A DNA stretch of 64,000 nt from Puffinus mauretanicus. Lineage: Eukaryota > Chordata > Aves > Procellariiformes > Procellariidae. Position 1 is the stretch's first letter. The number at the start of each line of letters is the position of its first letter. Below the pieces are notes generated by a model that saw only the letters and a program-made list of their open reading frames with translations, did no database searches and was not told where the DNA came from. Shown here one piece after another: positions 49,424 to 64,000 of this stretch. Position numbers and translations under genes: made by a program. The stretch spans positions 1,984,001 through 2,048,000 of the forward strand of contig JAJKFH010000927.1 in the NCBI GenBank assembly GCA_023333565.1. The letters are read 5' to 3'.

Positions 49424-52400
49424 ATATTCTGTCTTGAAGATGTGTGAGTGATAATTACAAGAAGCAACTGATAATAAGTTAAATACATACATATATTTGT
49501 CTTTCAGGTCTCCTGTGCATGTTTAAAAATCTGTATGTAATCAGCTACAGTGTGCCTATAGGGTAGAAATTTGCTTATTTTTTTCAAACCCCTCATAAAT
49601 ATTGTCAGGGAAAGAAGAGGATTTGAATTTCTTTCATTCAGAAGTGTAGTATTTAAGATTTCGGGAAGGAATTGCATTTTTTAAACAAAACAGTTGATTT
49701 TAGAAAATTCATAGAGGACATTGGTTTGTGTATACTATCTTGTGATAAAAGCTTTCACTTGCAGTGTAGCCTGAAAAGGATGGTACCTCCTGCTAGCCTA
49801 TCTCTAATTAGTGCGGAGGAGGAAAAGGAGAGAGAGACCTTTTAGTAATCCAGTAATTTGGAAAAGAAATTAATTGAATAAGGAGTATGGAATGGAATAC
49901 ACCCATTGTTCGTATACTTCAATTTCCTATTAGAGGTCTCCAGATTCTGAAATCCTCCAATTTGTTTCGAGTGGGCTCATTTGGGTGTTGTTTTCCTCAT
50001 GCTCAGGTGAGGGGATCCTGCAGTGAAAGATGAACTTTAGTGTAATACATGATTTTTGCAATGACATTGAAATTTTGGCTCTGTGAGGAATATGTATTAA
50101 GAACAATGATAGTAAGGAAGAGTTTTTAATATATTCCATGTAAGAGGTATGTGTTCTCCAAAGTCAGGGTATTGATTCAGCTCACATTTTATAAAAGTAT
50201 TACTCTTTTCTTTCGTCTTGCATCTTTCTTGAACTGTTTTTCCTAAGAAATAGTGCTTCAGTTTTCCTTTCTAGCGTGCTTGTAGTACTGTGCACCACTA
50301 ATACGTGAGGGTTTTCCACATAGGTGACAAAGCCTTCTTTTTGGATGAAGGCAATCCCTCCCTTCTTCCCCCTGCTAAAACGCTGAGCCTTTTTTTTTTT
50401 TTTAAATTAGTGGCAAATTGCTTTGTTACAGAAGGACCCAGATATGCCTAAGTGGATTTGATAAACTTCAATTTGTAAGGTCAAAAAATATATACATTAC
50501 TGTTTGCTTTACTTTACTATGCTTCTCCTTATTTTGTGATCATCAGAGTTTCTTTTCACCTTTCAGAAAACGGGGCGGTACTTGAAAGCTTGACAAATGC
50601 ATCCCAGGTTGAAAAACTGCTGCGTGCCTCCTCCTCTTCCTCCTTTAGAAAATTGACTTCTTTAAAGAGGTAAAGTTGAATGTTGTACTTTCTGCAGAAA
50701 ATATTTTGGGGTTTTTTTCCCAGGCAAAGTGAACTAAATCTCAACTTCTTCTGTAGCGTGTCCTATGGTGTTTTAAATTAACTTATATCCATGTCTCATT
50801 CTGATGACTGATATCTGTTCCCCTACCTATTGAAAAGGATGTCTTTGGAAACCTTTGTTTGCAGAGATCTATTTAGTTGCGTTGTGTTATTTTATAGAAT
50901 TACTTGTTGGCGCTTCTGCTGAAGTAAGTCACCCAAGTGTTACTTGAATTTAAATTAATCTAAAGTTATTTCTGAATCTGATATCTTTTAGGATATTTAA
51001 ACATGCTTTAGAAATCTGAGGCAGTTCCTTACCCACAGGAGTCTGTATTCTCCGAATGACTTGCTGCCAAGGGCCATGCTAAATGCTGTATGTAGCCCTG
51101 TTCATACAAAGTTGTTAACATTGAACTTACAGCTTCCCAACACAATTTTTATGTCTTACTTCACTTAATTTTCCGTTTAACAAATACTGATCTGTTAATA
51201 TAAACCTTCTTTCAGAAATCAAAACAAGTACGTTCTGAGACCAGAATAGGTGATTCCAGTTATCTAGTCTGGCTATTCAAAGGCTATTTATCATAGGACT
51301 TCCATAATGTCACTTGTATATCAAACCCATAACTTTTGGTTGAGTCTAAATAATTTTCAAAACACATCTGAAAAAAAATTGTAAAAAGTAAATAATTCAC
51401 TTCATGTTTACCTGCCTTTTTCTTATAAATTTTACAATAAATTCTGCAAATAATAGCACTTAATATATTCTTGACATTACTTGTATGAAGTTGATGAGCA
51501 TAGGTGGTTTTGGGATTAAAGATGATTGTGGCAGTCTTCATCTTGTTGTCATCTGGTTGTGGAAGTGTTTCTCTTTTTTCCCCCATCCCAGGCTAAAAGA
51601 ACTTCAGAAAAAGTTGACTGTATTGAAGAAAAAAGGGCTTTGAAGCTGATGAGTATTTGTAGTTTTTAGGAAAAATGTGGTAAAGATATATGACAGTGTG
51701 TGACAGCTTTGTTGCATATAATTGTTATATAGCAATATCGACTTCCTTAAAAAAAAAAAAAAAAGTGACCAAAGCATCTCTTAAAATACAGTGTACCTTC
51801 ACAGATTTTCTGTTTCTTGTTTCTGTTCTGCAGCTGTTAATCTGCAGGTCCTGTCAAAAATAAACTTTTGCTGAAACCTTAACTAAAAATCACTATCTTT
51901 GAATGTCTAGTATGGCTTCAAACAGCTCTTATATTTTACTGTCTCCTCAATGTATCTCTTTTCAGGTCACTATTCTTAGGCTTTAGTCTCTAGTATTAGG
52001 CTACAGCTTCATTTCACTTCATCAGATTAAGATTTTCTGGGATCTTAATGACTTACAGGTATTGCCAACCTGTACTGAGATCACGCAGAAAGACAAAATG
52101 ACCCTTGTTGCTTAGACCTATTTAAACATCAAGCAAAGGTGTCTAATAATGCCTTGTGCTTTAAACAGTCTTGCTATTGCCTTGAGAATTAGATTTATGA
52201 GAATTCAAAAGATGTTAGAATATGACTGTTGTACATAAAATGGAAAATAATAACAACAGTTGTCCTTGCAAGTTTTCTTTTTTTTTGGTTTCTGAGAATT
52301 CCGACATACTTTTAGAAGAGCTAAATCTTGCAGTTTGAACAAGAAGCCTCAGAATTCTTTAAGAACAAGCTTTGAGGAGTAAAGTTTTGCTGTTAGGATT

Positions 52401-52837
52401 TCTAATAACTGTTTTTATGAAACTGCTTTACTTTGAGTTGTAGCTAGAACTGTCGTTACAATGTCTCACATGATTTGTTCCATGATGCTCTTTTACTTTG
52501 CTCCACTTGTCTTTTCTTTGTACTATATTTGGTAAGGGAGCAAGAATGGGATGATGTGTTTGCCTTAAATAATGTACATTTTGGCCTGAAGCACTGAATC
52601 CTTTTTCCTCCTCCCCCATTAATATGCAGTACTTTTTACTAAAAGTCTGAAGAGAACAGTTTAGTCATTGTTAGAAAATGGGACCAGTTGTCCAAAATGC
52701 AACTTTTCCTATTGTTTGATATTATATAATTCTATTGGAAATATGTTAACACCTTTTCATTGGGGTAGGATTTTACAAAACTAAGTTTTGCTGCGAGAGC
52801 TCTTATTTAATTTCTTTTTTCCTTTCTCTTCTAAAAG

Positions 52838-64000
<11,163 letters not shown>

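Larger units (their letters stand above)
25411..52837 (+). other. HYCC2: HYCC2 leader intron(s), about 27 kb
   Basis: No coding sequence was found between the CpG island and the first HYCC2 coding exon. The stretch is AT- and T-rich on the plus strand. It holds a CR1 fragment near 29 kb, a possible noncoding exon at 33462-33536, a 23-bp tandem duplication at 33842-33885, a 14-bp hairpin at 42465-42500, a GC-richer patch at 44.36-44.72 kb and an ERV-like element at 47248-49418. Confidence 0.75.

Noticed and set aside
48061..49492. Open frames across the ERV-like element
   Set aside because: They read through the tandem repeats and LTR end; there is no retroviral protein motif in them.

Overview
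This window is vertebrate nuclear DNA, AT-rich with long introns and two CpG islands. It is almost certainly from a bird, and probably from outside the galliforms. The clues are a CR1 LINE tail, a provirus-like element whose LTR is of a type I recall as common in modern bird genomes, and the conserved gene order CFLAR - NDUFB3 - HYCC2 (FAM126B). The order and orientations match the same block on human chromosome 2. The species call rests on memory of these families, not on a search.

Layout. (1) Bases 1 to about 14.7 kb hold the 5' part of CFLAR (c-FLIP) on the minus strand. Seven coding exons lie between 8004 and 2201 and encode both death-effector domains, the linker and the first strand of the caspase-like domain; the rest lies beyond the left edge. 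A CpG island at 13.87-14.74 kb is the probable promoter, with a perfect NF-kappaB site beside it. (2) About 14.75-19.9 kb is intergenic. (3) 20.03-24.42 kb holds NDUFB3 on the minus strand, complete: two coding exons (98 residues) and a probable noncoding first exon. (4) 24.0-25.4 kb is a CpG island with a probable bidirectional promoter for NDUFB3 and HYCC2. (5) From 24.7 kb to the right edge is HYCC2 on the plus strand. A noncoding leader interrupted by about 27 kb of intron is followed by six coding exons (52.87-63.86 kb) giving the first 208 residues; the gene continues to the right. The leader intron contains a CR1 fragment (about 29 kb) and an antisense ERV-like element (47.25-49.42 kb) with a 5-bp target-site duplication, a complete LTR on one side, an atypical opposite end and an internal minisatellite.

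The three genes do unrelated jobs: death-receptor signalling, respiratory complex I, and plasma-membrane PI4P synthesis. They are linked by old synteny, not by shared function. I found no CRISPR array, bacterial operon, tRNA or rRNA. All coding exons were found by reading splice sites and conserved protein sequence; the long frames in the CpG island are composition artefacts. I did not find a new biological system here. The most unusual items are the asymmetric ERV-like element and the signs of divergent transcription at the CFLAR promoter.
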